DNA of 64,000 nucleotides from Marasmius tenuissimus (lineage: Eukaryota > Basidiomycota > Agaricomycetes > Agaricales > Marasmiaceae), in NCBI GenBank assembly GCA_029532415.1, contig JAQOTA010000057.1:372001-436000 (forward strand), in the 5' to 3' direction. Made by a program: the position numbers and the translations under genes. The notes under the pieces were generated by a model. It was given only the letters and a program-made list of their open reading frames with translations. It had not been told where the DNA came from and searched no databases. Positions 21,348-32,313 of this stretch are shown piece by piece (the first letter of the stretch is position 1; each line of letters opens with the position of its first letter).

Positions 21348-22843
21348 CACCACAGGACCACCACCACTGCCCGTGTTCCTCTAGCCCAAGGACAAACTCA
21401 TTGGTAACCAATCCCGTATTTTCTAAGCTCTAAGCTATTTTCTCTATTGATTTGCTCAGCCATACTTATAACCCAGGCCGAAAATTTGCCATTGCCCCCT
21501 TGAGATTATCGACATCCTGGTTTCGAGTTGGCGAGTCAGCCTCTAGGGCTACGTAGACCACATGGGACCGACGGTAAATCTAAGCTGGAGACTTCAAGCT
21601 TGGGTGCGTAATACCTTCAACATGACGCCCGTAAAAATCACATATTGTCGCCGCTCGTTGCATGTCCACGGTCTGGTGTTGTGGGAAATGAGGCCTACAG
21701 GCTGCTCCCGTGGCTAAGAGGCGGACTCTCGGTGGAGGTGGCGGACGTGACAATGAACTTGGAGAAGCTGTGAGCGGAGTGGTTACTGGTCATGGTGCTC
21801 GGGAGGGCAAGGTGCCGAGCTAGAACACGACCCGAATGCTCGAGCAATTGGGTAGGGTTGAATTCAACGTGAGCGGCAAACTGAGCCCTTGAATGATATG
21901 CTCACGCGTCACTCAGGATGACTTCAGTTTGGGTTGACCGTCTTTCACTCCACCCCCTCGGATACCTTATTGGTTGACGAGTTTTTCGAAATCAAGTCTT
22001 CGGCACCTACAGGACCCAAATGTCGCGGAGAGGTGTACCATTCGCTAGATGCTGGCTCTCGTCTAGGCTCATACAGCGCTCACTCCGACGACTCTTCTCC
22101 AAGCAATTCTTACTTCTCACCCAGCTTCCCAAAACTCTATGGACTCAAAACTGGACTCTCAGCGACAACGAACATAGAAGTAGGGATGTTCGTCAAGGAC
22201 CATCATATCCAAGCGCGGAATTCATTCCTGTAGCGGCCTCTTCCCTGTGGGTCTACTGTACGACTTGGATACAGCCTCCCCATCGCTAGTTCCGCCCTTC
22301 CAGACCTGTTTTGTCCGTAGGCTTTCTCTCTTTTTGCGCTGTGTATACACTTGCTCCCAGCCCGTATTCAGATTATTTGATATTTATGTATGTAGCTGTG
22401 TACCGTACATCGCAATATCAATGTTCTTTCGCTTTTTTCTCGACGAAGGCTCAGCCGCCGCCTCGCAGAGGCCTAATCCTTCGTCATTAAATTTCAAGTT
22501 CAAGTTGAGTCTCACTGGTCGATTCCTTGTCCGGTCCGCGCCGGTCCGCAGATCCGAATCCCGGATTCTCGTGTCAGACAATTTCGAGACAATTGATGAT
22601 GTCTCTTGGCCACCAACCACGACCTACTTACCTATGCAGTACAAGCCAAAGTGCTTCAAGATTTTGCGAAGACTAGACTATGGAATCAGTGAGTATCATG
22701 GCATTGAAGTCCCCGAGTCATTGTCGCTAACACCTCGGAGCATCGAAAGGATCATAAATACATCATACTGGGCCTGGCAATGTCTGGGAAAAAAATCACA
22801 GGTATACTCGAACGGTACTAGGTAGAAAGCAGTCCATCAGGTC
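21348..22843. other. Gene-poor interval
   Basis: Open frames around 21934-22233 and 22247-22825 lack an ATG in good context or any family resemblance. Nothing supportable was found. Confidence 0.35.
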
Positions 22844-23677
22844 TTACAAACCCGCAAGTACCAAGCATACGGGTAGAATGATATACAGAATGCTTGTGCA
22901 ACGTGAAGAAATGGTATACCCCGTGTTACCGTTACTGCCAACGGCGGTGCCTGATGGCCCCCCTAACGCATTCGTGGAGGTCAATGGACGGAGCGTAAAA
23001 GAGGAAGAAGTAGTAGGAAGATCTGTATCGAAAAATTGGGTGGTGGCAGTAGAGACCGTAGTGACGGGAGGAGGACGACGGACGGACGAAGTAGAGGTCG
23101 TCGTTTCTGTAAAAGTCTGTGTAAAGGTCTGAGTGGGACGGTTTCCTTCCGTGATAGTGGGAGGAGGACCGCCCCCGTCCCCCCCTGGGCTTCCGGGGCA
23201 ACATGTTTCTTTCCCACAGCAGTGATACCCAGCTCGGCAACATCCGCCAAAGTTATCGCTACAGCACTGCGAACCAAAGCTACAGCAGCCACCGGTAGCA
23301 CACTGGGTAGATGTGATAGGACAGCAACCCAATTGGCCATTTGTACGTGTCGCGCATTTTTCGTCTGAGTCGCAACAACCCGGACCGCAATCAACTGGGT
23401 CTAGATCCCATTCGTTAGCTTATAAAGGAGAGAACGTTGGAGCGAAAGACATACGTTGGGCAGGACAGCTCTGTCTGGCAGCGAGGTCTTGCAGCAATCC
23501 TGCTCCCATGTGTACTATCCTCCGATTGAGAAATGCAGTATTACTGCCGTCGTAGAAGGGAGTACGGGCTATGGCGCCGTCGGACTCAAAAGACGCGTCC
23601 GACCCCGACTCGTTCAAGGGTTTGGCCTGGATACATCCTATCACTAGAAGAAGGAAGAGAAAGGTATTGGGAACCAT
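22844..23677 (-). CDS. Secreted Cys-rich protein with Ser/Thr stalk and GPI-type C-terminus
   Basis: Two exons (23677..23455 and 23400..22844, intron 54 nt) give 259 residues. A signal peptide (MVPNTFLFLLLVIGCIQA) leads to a dense cysteine region near residues 72-135 with repeated CC pairs: CGPGCCDSDEKC, LGCCPITSTQC, GGCCSFGSQCC, FGGCCRAGYHCC, KETCCPG. This resembles granulin or chitin-binding-like knots. A Thr/Ser/Pro-rich stalk (TQTFTQTFTETTTSTSS) and a hydrophobic end (SILYIILPVCLVLAGL) after a small-residue stretch suggest a GPI anchor. The likely place is the cell wall or plasma membrane surface; function unknown. A TATA box lies 73 bases upstream. Confidence 0.8.
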
Positions 23678-23749
23678 GGTGTGATGAGGCCTTGTGGACG
23701 CAAGCTAGGGGGACTCGAGTCTTGAGTACTCCTTGCTCGTGAAGGTGCG

Positions 23750-23755
23750 TTTATA
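23750..23755 (-). promoter_or_regulatory. TATA box of the Cys-rich GPI-type gene
   Basis: TATAAA on the minus strand, 73 bases before the ATG at 23677. Confidence 0.45.
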
Positions 23756-24591
23756 TTCTCCTTGGGACAATTCCATCTACCCACTTGTTTGAGACTGACA
23801 GCGACACTGCGTGCGAATCGGTCTTCATTTTCCTCAATGGCGACCGAATAATTTTCTCAGAGAACAAAGCGTGTCAAACACATTGAAACCCTGGTAATAA
23901 GGAGAAATGATGATCAGAATGCCGGCGCTCTCCTAATTATCTGGCTGTCTTCTGAGAGCTTTGCTGAGAGCTGCCACGGACGCTGACCATAGTGTCAATA
24001 AACGGATCTGACCACCAAATTTGTCTCTTCATCGAGTATTGGTGTGAAAGTGGTCCGGAGTCCGCCCTGTAAACATGCTGAGTGTGAACAAAGGAACTCA
24101 CACCGAGAAATGAGGCTTTCGATGGGCGTCGGGCGCTTCCTACCGACATATGTCAAATCGTTGTTCAGGGCGGTGGTAGCATCAAACTCAAGGTCGACAC
24201 TTGACTCGGTGTCGGACGTTGGTGGATGCAAAGCTCTTGGCAGAGTTGTAGAAGCGAGCTAGGGCCGCCGAAATGCTTTCTTCGGCTTTTGGGGAACAAT
24301 GCCGTTCTCTCTAGTTCAGAAAGCTACTGGTGATGGATTGACTCGATCAGTCAATGGAAGACACGTACTGGAGACCTAATCCCTATCAAGGACCCAGTGA
24401 GAACTTTCTCCATGGCACGGAGCCTGTTGCCGCTCTCAAACATTACAAGCCTTCCCACTGAACCTGGTGGCGCGTCAGTCTTGATCTCTTGGAAAGCAGG
24501 ATAAGTAGAACATCCTGGCATATCTGTGCGTCAACGATACATATCCAATCCAAAAATAAGCGACGTAACGACGAAAAAACCTGCAGACCTC
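23756..24591. other. Gene-free interval
   Basis: Short minus-strand frames at 23937-24231 have no recognisable domain. No repeat or RNA gene seen. Confidence 0.35.
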
Positions 24592-26319
24592 TCATTCAAA
24601 ATCACTGTCGTCGTCAAATTGAGTGAAGTACTTGGGTCCGTGTCCTATATGAAGCATAATCCCTTCGTCCTCCATCTGCCGGATACGAGCCAGTGCCTCT
24701 TCGGAGAGTACCAAGGGTCCAGACAGGGGTGAAAAGGGCTCGATGCGGATATCCTTCAGGGTTCGAGTGTCAACTCGGAATGGAAGGTTGTCTACAGCGG
24801 CGCGAGCGCGACCTCGGGACGCTGCCAATGCAAACACACTATCGATGATACTGCGGTCCAAGGAAATACCAGCGACCTGTACTGAAAGGCTCTCCAATCT
24901 CGGAAGTAGGGGTGGGCGAGACATGAGTTCTGAGATGAAGGTTGTTATGAATGTACTGGTAACCTGGTGGAATGGTTCTCCGGACGATGTAAGACCGAAC
25001 GGGTTCGGGGCCATCTGCAACTGAAAGCTGATAACATGGGGGGTCATTTTCAGGATTGCTGAAATAGGTTCCTGAGGACACCCGCGAAGGTGATCGATGC
25101 GTAAAGTCAAACTCTGTAAAGAGCTTGAAGAATGTGACACCATTGCGAGGAGAGGAGGAGGCCATCGAATCTCGGAGCTTTCCCTTGTATCAGCGTACCT
25201 CAGAGCAAGGTCGTGGAGGGAGGGTGTCGTGAGGGAGCGAAATAGTGTATTTAGCAGATGGTTGTGCAGTCCTACAGTCTCGTTTGGGCTGTTGGCGACG
25301 AGTCGCTGTAAGTAGGGCAATTCGATTTTTGAAATGGTAACCTCCGAGATGGGGTTGACGCTGTAGTCATGAGGAGATATTACAATCGAAAGAGAGCGGA
25401 GGAGGCTCGAAGTCTTCAATATTGTGAGGAATTCGGCAAAGTGCGCTGCGTTAAGGTCTCCAACCTTCAACTTCGTAAGCTGGGGATAGCAGAATGACGA
25501 GGAAGGTAAGACGTAGGGGATTTGGGCCGTAACTAGTTTGGACGCATGTCGAACAGCCTGCCATAGCCAATTTTCTGAGACGAACGCGTCGTCTTGACCC
25601 GTCATTCCGTTGAACGACACTAAGACTGGGAGCGAGATGCCTGCAGTCGATCGGATACTTGCTACGAAATCGTTCATGTCATAAACTTCCAGAGTCAAAC
25701 TACTGCATCGTGAGAGGTTCGGAGCTAGTATGTGCCAACATAAGGTGTCCGGTCTTGTCCCGGATGCGCTGAGCGATAGGCGTAACACTGACCCTCTGGA
25801 GTTCTCCAGATACGTACGGAGAAGGTGGTGTGAATGTTTAGGGAGACCCTGGAATTCTATGTGGATCGAAGACCAGATTCTGGGACAGCGAAGGATGATT
25901 TGTCTCCAGCGAAAACAGACATGTGAGAGAATAATGGGTGGCATGAGGATCCCCGTACGAATCCGAGAATCAATGACGAGGGAGGCTTGACGGTACGAAG
26001 AAACGGAAGCCATGCCGAAAATGATCTCCCAGATCTCAGCTGGTACTCTGCGCTGCACGGAAACGATGGAACGACGCTGCATCAAGTTTAATTCGAGAGC
26101 CTTCTTCCTTGTCTCCGCCTCTTTCAACATTTGACGCGCCCACAATATTTCTTTTGTGCACCGTACAATGTCCTCCTCTTCCTTCTCCATGATCCTGGTC
26201 ATTTCCGAAGCCTCCCCTTCAGAGGGCGTGTACGTGGTCCGCAAGACACAGAAATCGATCCTGCGAAGAGGATGGATAACTGACGGCTTCCAAGATGCGT
26301 CGCACAATGGTTGCTCCAT
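24592..26319 (-). CDS. F-box protein with N-terminal coiled coil
   Basis: An uninterrupted 575-residue frame from ATG 26319. The frame stays open for 84 residues upstream, but that part is unlike the family, so the internal ATG was chosen. A variant of the family motif (YTPSEGEASEMTRIMEKEEE) leads into a charged coiled coil at about residues 40-80. The F-box follows (SVQRRVPAEIWEIIF, near residue 88), then SHVCFRWRQIILRCPRIWSSI and LRR-like repeats to the end. The C-terminal LARIRQMEDEGIMLHIG matches the ending of the sister copies (ERVQLLKKEGITVVFDE, ERIRQLEEHGIWVGLDI). Inferred role: SCF ubiquitin ligase receptor. Confidence 0.84.
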   Translation of the reverse strand: MEQPLCDASWKPSVIHPLRRIDFCVLRTTYTPSEGEASEMTRIMEKEEEDIVRCTKEILWARQMLKEAETRKKALELNLMQRRSIVSVQRRVPAEIWEIIFGMASVSSYRQASLVIDSRIRTGILMPPIILSHVCFRWRQIILRCPRIWSSIHIEFQGLPKHSHHLLRTYLENSRGSVLRLSLSASGTRPDTLCWHILAPNLSRCSSLTLEVYDMNDFVASIRSTAGISLPVLVSFNGMTGQDDAFVSENWLWQAVRHASKLVTAQIPYVLPSSSFCYPQLTKLKVGDLNAAHFAEFLTILKTSSLLRSLSIVISPHDYSVNPISEVTISKIELPYLQRLVANSPNETVGLHNHLLNTLFRSLTTPSLHDLALRYADTRESSEIRWPPPLLAMVSHSSSSLQSLTLRIDHLRGCPQEPISAILKMTPHVISFQLQMAPNPFGLTSSGEPFHQVTSTFITTFISELMSRPPLLPRLESLSVQVAGISLDRSIIDSVFALAASRGRARAAVDNLPFRVDTRTLKDIRIEPFSPLSGPLVLSEEALARIRQMEDEGIMLHIGHGPKYFTQFDDDSDFE

Positions 26320-27268
26320 TTGAAGCAATAGTTGATGAGCCTGGTTTAGATGAGTTATACCGATCGTAGAGTTTTCAGTGAGGACATGGAGAATTGAATT
26401 CGAGGAGCACACACCGACAAAAGCAAACCACTTTAGCCTGATAAGCACTAGATAAGCACTCACTGAAACCTTAAAGTTCCAACGACGACCCGAAACTTTG
26501 TCTATGAGCTCCTCGCAAAGTGTGTTATGACCTTCGAAATAGTTGAGCTCCGTGGTTAAAGATAGATACAAGAAAGACCTGCAAGTAGCCTGTTGCCAGT
26601 TCGCCGAGTCAATGCTGTCGTAACTCTGCCTTGCACAGAAAGAAAATGGGATATTATGCTCGAAGTAACGCGTCTCCAGATCGAGGGTAGAGATGAAATT
26701 TTAGAATAGGAGATACGCGGTAGCTTTCTGCGTTGCGGCGGAGAAATATGACGAAGGACGGTCGGTCGTGATGGTGAGATTCCGTGAGTTGTGGGTGCAT
26801 GTAGGTCACATTATCATGCATACTAGGTCACAAGAGGTCACAAGCCGTCATGTCGCACCGTCACGTAGTTTTAGTCACGCCACCAATCCTGACACTGTCA
26901 CTGGTACCAGTCACTTTCAACGTACCGTTTTCTCATTTCGCTCCCTCAATCTTCCCTTCATTCGTAATTTCTCCTCTCTTGGGTAATCATATTCTTGGCT
27001 ACTTCTCACGAGCACCACTACCTTGTGTAAATCTAAACGGTTCAATTTGAACTCAGGTCAACAAAAACAACAAAAACCAGCTACAAGAGAGATGGAGCGA
27101 AGAGATAACAAAAAATTAAAGATCAGGTGTAAAAAGGTGCTACCCAATTATATAGATTTGTATAGGCTGAATACTTTCGTGTGTCACAAGCTTCAACCCC
27201 ACGTTCAATGAGACGTTTCATCATTTTGATTCTTTTCATAGATTTGACACCGACACTAGTCGTATTAT
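26320..27268. other. Gene-free interval
   Basis: Contains repeated GTCAC-type words around 26805-26880 (AGGTCACA three times) but no gene I can support. Confidence 0.35.
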
Positions 27269-28349
27269 TCACCAAGCAGTTTGACCACCGTCGACGCGAA
27301 TGCTATGAAATGACGTCAGGATGATCCAGAGAACGAGCTCTTGAAGACTTACTCGCTACCGGTACAAAACGTGGAGGCGTCACTCGCCAACCAAAGAGTA
27401 GCACCACGAAGCTCGTCCGGCCTTCCCAATCGACCTGATGGATTTTGCGCCTCCCAGGTCGTTCTCAACTGGGGGTTTTTATCCAGAAAGGCCTGTGTCA
27501 TCCTTAAATACCCTCAGGGTTAACACTGACTTTGTATTACTGCAGGTATGAACCCACTTGGTAAGGATGTATCCCGGGCTGAGGGTATTCACACGGATAC
27601 GCTTGGGAGCTAATTCACATGCCATCGAACGAGCCATCTGGAGTACCGCGGCTTTGCTAGTGTTATAGGCCACCCAGGAATGACCCTTCGAACTCAAAGC
27701 ATTGAGCTCAATTCAAGATGAGACCAGGTATATTGCTCACAGGATTTGTTATGCTTCCGCTCATGCTAGCTGTCATTATGATGCTCCCGGGTATTCCCAA
27801 TCGTTCCATATGTCTCCCGACAGCCTGTGCGGTAAATAGCACGCCATTCACGTTGACGTTGATCACCTAGCAAACGCAATCAAAGTGAGTAAGGTGAGAG
27901 ATATTCATGAGCTTCATGAAAGAGACCTTTTTGAACTCTTCGGCCGGATACTCCAGACAGTTATGCTCCTGCAATATGCCCGCGTTCGCGAAACAAACGT
28001 CGATATGGTTCTCCTTCGCGACGATATCATCCACGATCTTCCACATCGCCTGCTGATCTGTCACATCCCCTTGAACATAGTGCAACGCAGGCCTATCAGA
28101 GTCGTTATCGAGATGTGCGACGTATTTCTGGACGGCCAGCCATTCTTCACCCGCTTCTGAAGGCATATCGAGGCAATAAACCGCGGCACCCGCCTCTGCG
28201 AAGGCCAGTGCGACTTCCAAGCCAATTCCACGGGCGCCTCCAGTGACAAGAGCCACCTTTCCGTTCAGAGAGAATAGTTTGGAGATCGGCGCTCCGGGAG
28301 TACCTGCGAGAACGCCAGCTACACCTTGAGAGGATGGTGGGGAAGCCAT
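27269..28349 (-). CDS. Short-chain dehydrogenase/reductase (classical SDR)
   Basis: At least five exons. The Rossmann fold opens with the cofactor motif TGGARGIG near residue 38, then CFANAGIL (the NAG motif), TASMSGSI with the catalytic Ser, and YNTSK (Tyr-xxx-Lys). After the usual PGYILTKW|MTQAFLDKNPQ comes a C-terminal exon ending RVDGGQTAW. The exon EEFKK|VINVNVNGVLFTAQAVG confirms the fold. Length, about 290 residues, is normal. The closest match in character is fungal sorbose reductase / NADP-mannitol dehydrogenase-like SDRs, so a polyol or sugar substrate is plausible but not shown. ATG 28349 was chosen over an upstream in-frame ATG because TATATA at 28391-28396 is then about 42 bases ahead. 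Confidence 0.86.
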
Positions 28350-28390
28350 TCTAGATCGTGATGTTGGACTTGAAAGTATGACGGAGTGAT

Positions 28391-28396
28391 TATATA
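28391..28396 (-). promoter_or_regulatory. TATA box of the SDR gene
   Basis: TATATA about 42 bases before ATG 28349; its position inside the longer open frame argues against the upstream ATG as start. Confidence 0.4.
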
Positions 28397-28873
28397 CCAA
28401 AATATGTGAAACTCAGATACATCATACAACACGAGATACGAAGCGAGAAGCTAGTCCGATGACTTCCAGGAACGAGATTTCACCGAGTTTGCGTTTATGA
28501 CGATATCTTTCTCCCAAGCTTTGGTGTGCGTGACCTTCAGAAGACCTGACTATGCCAGGATATAAAGACAATGGCAATCAACGGACTTGATGCGCACGAA
28601 GGGTGCTGTGTGGTCATCAAGGGTGAACCTAGGAGGCGATACGTGGGCGTACAGGGCTTATGGAATAGAGCATGGTGGCAGCGAGTCGAGATGGAGTATG
28701 CGAGAAGCGAGTGAACTCTCACGCAGGTCATAAAGTACCTCCGGAGGTCATTCAGCAAGGCCGATTGCCGTGACTTCGACGAGGATCATTTCGCAACTCC
28801 GAGGGCAAGTGAAAGTAGCCATCTATACAAGAACCGATAAGCACCGTCATGACGCCGATAGAAAACACGATGA
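28397..28873. other. Gene-free interval
   Basis: Between the SDR promoter and the 3' end of the zinc-finger-like gene. No supportable feature. Confidence 0.35.
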
Positions 28874-29619
28874 CTACTCACTTGCTGACAGGTAGTCTTG
28901 TTGATCAGCCACATTGGTTAGCATTACGAGGGAAGAGGACGATCTTCCGTCCAATGGCGGACGCTGGGGGAGTGGCGGAAGCTGTAAGGTCTCGAAGAAC
29001 GATTTTCTCTCGTGTTGGGACTCATTTCCGGATACACGATGAGAACCCGACTCTCGAAAAGGGGTCCGAGCCGGCAGCGTTGAACTAGTGTACGGCGATA
29101 GTACCATCGAAAGCTTCATAGATTCTTGACGGGCAATCTCCTCCAAAAGAGAAGCCCTTTCCGAGTAGATCCCCGTGCGCATCTTTTTCTCTTCACGGTC
29201 GAATATAGAATCTTCAATCTGCACAGTTGAAGAAAGTGTCAGGGCCGATACTACCGGGAGAAATGACATGAGCAAGCAGAACTCACGTTCAGCCCTTCAA
29301 AAAACTCAGCCCAAACGACACGCCTTCCGCGAGCTAAGTCTATTGTAGCATTTCGAGCCTTTGCACACCTTTTCACATGCTCATCCCATTTCGTAGCATC
29401 AAACCGCCCACTCAGCGCAACACGCGTGCCACAAGCAATGCAGAAAACCCTATTCGGTCCAAGCGAGACGTGGTGCACCAACGGATCCATGAAAAGGCGG
29501 ACGATTCGTTCTTCTTCGTCGGAGACCTGCACGGCTTGCATCTGTTGCGAGCCACGGGGGTCATTCAAGAAGTACGTGTGGCTGAGAACAGCCTTGTCTG
29601 GGCCACAGACTCGTTGCAT
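28874..29619 (-). CDS. Small protein with a single Cys2-His-Cys zinc-finger-like motif
   Basis: Two exons (29619..29287 and 29218..28874, 68 nt intron GTGAGT...TGCAG) give 225 residues. Around residues 58-83 a C-x2-C-x17-H-x3-C pattern (FCIACGTRV...HVKRCAKAR) resembles a degenerate BED-type or transposase-derived zinc finger. The C-terminal half is polar, with a charged helix (EEKKMRTGIYSERASLLEEI) and a Pro/Ser-rich tail. I do not recognise a named family. DNA or RNA binding is only an inference from the finger. A more upstream start cannot be excluded. Confidence 0.6.
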
Positions 29620-30837
29620 AGTTTCCAGTGGCGCTGTTGGGAGTGTAGAATTGGAAGGGGTGTCGCTGAGAAGTTACCAAGAGCAAGAGCTGATAAATGA
29701 GCAATTGCTTGACTTTATATAAGAAATCGCGGTGGCTGGAATGACGGCAGGCGTGAACAACTAGAGGCCTGTTTTCGTGTTGGGCCACCAGTTGTGGCAC
29801 GAAACGCTTAGCGCTTAGTATCTTTCCAAGCTGGCCACATTCACTGAAAGAGACTGCACGATCACGATGATACCTCGTAATAGATGTAGGGCCATTGTGG
29901 AGTGGCTCAATCTCGATCATTGGGCCCAACGAGCGATGCCTCACATAAAACATGAGGATAGCCACCCAATCGGCCCCTACAGTTTGAACTTGTCAGCGCT
30001 GAACGTGGATATGACGAGCAAGCTCCAGCATTCAGCTTACCAATGAACATTGGGGGCTAGTACCGTCTAAATCAACCTGATTGTGGTAGTTGCGGGCTTG
30101 TGAACCCAGACTATTCGACGCTCTTCAACAACTTCCAGCGAGCAAAAGCCACCGCTTCCGGGACCAATATAAGAAATGAATCTGCGAGGTTAAGAGCGGG
30201 TGATGATCCAAAACATACGACATGCAAGTCCATGTGTCTGTTAGGACTTTGGGAGGAGACAGACGAGTCGTGACCTGGCAGTCAATGGTGAGGGTTTTGG
30301 TGAGAATCCGAACCGTGAGAAAACACGTTCCGAGATGCGAAATCTCGGCTCAGGCTGGTCCTTTTCGAAGTGAGTCTTCCATCATCGTCGAGAACCCTTT
30401 TGGCAACGACAATCCTAAGTTAATGCTCCTACCCGCAATATGGAGGATCAGTCCAGTCTCCATCGACAAATATGGTTCAACTTCATATGGTTTTTGGATG
30501 CCCAGATGCACCCTTACTTTCCCTGACTTGCAACAGCTTATCTCGAGAAGCTATATTTCTATGGTATCTGGTCCCTCACCTCGAGGCCGTGGCGCTAATG
30601 TGGAAGAAGTGCGAAGAGCAAAAGAAAAGACGTAATCAGCCCAGTCCAAGCTATGTATTTATTGCCTCGTTTACAAGGTCAGGAACCTGAACTTTCTCAC
30701 CATCGCTTTCTCCCCATCCTCACTGTTTCTTCGTTTCTTCGCCCAGAACTGGGTGGTTTTATCGAATAAGGTACTCTGCCTCCATACCTTCCGATCCAGA
30801 ACTCTCACTACATGTGGAATACAGCTTTGAGATCGAT
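29620..30837. other. Gene-poor interval
   Basis: An ATG-started frame at 30222-30635 (137 codons) has no family resemblance and is not called. Otherwise only promoter sequence for the gene at 30838. Confidence 0.35.
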
Positions 30838-31486
30838 ATGGCTCCGGTGGATCTCCTCTCCGGCACTACGATGGAATGCGTTGGGAGCATTCCTTTTGAT
30901 CTTACTGTTGTCGGTGCCCGGATGGGTATCGGGTTGGCTGCATTTTCGGCCGGCTATGTCACTTTCAAACTTCATCGTCCTTACACAATCCAAGAGCTCG
31001 AGGATTTCCGGCGTTCTCTGGAAAAGCTCATCGTGGAGAACAATCGGCTCGACAATTACCTTCTGAGCGAGGAGGTGGCTAGGACACACCGCGAGTCTCT
31101 GTGTCGGTGAGCTTTTATCTATTGATCATCGATTGAGATTGCCATATTTATGCTGTATGCCAGTGTTCATTTCAAGCTCGAAAGAATCAAGACAAATGAC
31201 GTACAAGCTCGTTCAGCCAGCTCGCAGGGCTTAACACCGTATCTCACTTTCCAGTGCCTCAAGTTTCGCGGCCTCTATGAGTGTCGCAACACATTGCAGG
31301 AAATTGAGCTCCAGATCGAGGTAGGCACACCAGTTGAGAATGCCTCCCAGTGCGAGCTAACTATCTCGAAACAGGCATCGATCCAAAGAGGAAGGGAGGC
31401 CAGGGCTTTGCTTACCTTCGAGGTGAGTGGCTTGATTTAGTCAGCCAGCTGGCATCTCATTGATCTGTCAACGTTAGTCTGCCTGA
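30838..31486 (+). CDS. Small membrane-plus-coiled-coil protein, unknown family
   Basis: Five exons can be joined in frame: 30838..31106; VHFKLERIKTND; CLKFRGLYECRNTLQEIELQ; ASIQRGREARALLTFE; and a final two-codon exon ending at TGA 31486. The protein starts MAPVDLLSGTTMECVGSIPF, has one probable transmembrane stretch (RMGIGLAAFSAGYVTF) near residues 28-45, then a heptad-like charged helix (IQELEDFRRSLEKLIVENN). About 150 residues. Function unknown. Four short introns with good borders in so small a gene make a real transcript likely, but the last junction is weakly supported. Confidence 0.5.
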
Positions 31487-32313
31487 TACATCAAACCTAA
31501 ACGTTCTCAAAACCTCGCTCCCGGAATCCACTCTCTTTTCTTCGATTTTCTCTCTCACCACTCTGTTCTCGAGTCGGTAACTCGACATGAGAGGTATGGC
31601 TTCCCTTTCTCCTTGACTTGAGGCACGCTACTAACTGGTCACTGCAGCGGTACCCACTAGTTGGGTTTTCTTGGTCAATTTTTATCCGTCCGTCCATCTT
31701 CCACTATGTACGGTGTTGAGTCGTTACGAAGGATATCCAGCACGCCAATCGATGTACAGACTTGGTGCATCGGTTGTCGTGAACAGATTCCTTCGTGCCG
31801 ATTACTGAAACAACACCGAACGGTGGTCAGGGGAAGTGCGCCGCACGGGGTTGCGCCTGTCGCACTTCTCTTCATCCTCGACTAATACCCCAGCCTCCCC
31901 ACGATAATAGCCTTCATTCACCTCTCTTCCGGCTCGAGTGTTCTTGTTGATGGTATGCGGTGTGTATATATATTGTACATTATCGGACGATGGATGTTTA
32001 TGGGACCGATACTGTAACTAAAACGGTTGTATCTTGTGTAGTGCGTATCTACTACATTTTCTTTCTGATTGTGATTGTGTGTGTGTGAGTATTCTAAAAT
32101 GATTGCTACATAATACAAAGAGATGATTGAGCTTTTGCAAGTCCGAGTCCAAGGGTTCTACAATAAGTGAGTGTGTGCCCCATGGGCTATCTCATAGATA
32201 ATGATGTCCGTTGTCAATTCCTCGTAATGATCATGAGTTGCTCGCCATGGATAACCTAAAGTAATATAGGGCGAGTCTAGGGTTCCGTTCTGCTGCTAGT
32301 CACCGTTGGTGCT
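31487..32313. other. Gene-free interval
   Basis: 3' flanks of two convergent genes. Short frames near 31661-31885 have no resemblance to anything. Confidence 0.35.

Noticed and set aside
21934..22233. 99-codon frame in the gap after the MITE-like unit
   Set aside because: Opens at TTG, has no ATG in context, no domain and no splice support.
30222..30635. 137-codon ATG frame
   Set aside because: No signal, repeat or family motif, and an equally open frame overlaps it.
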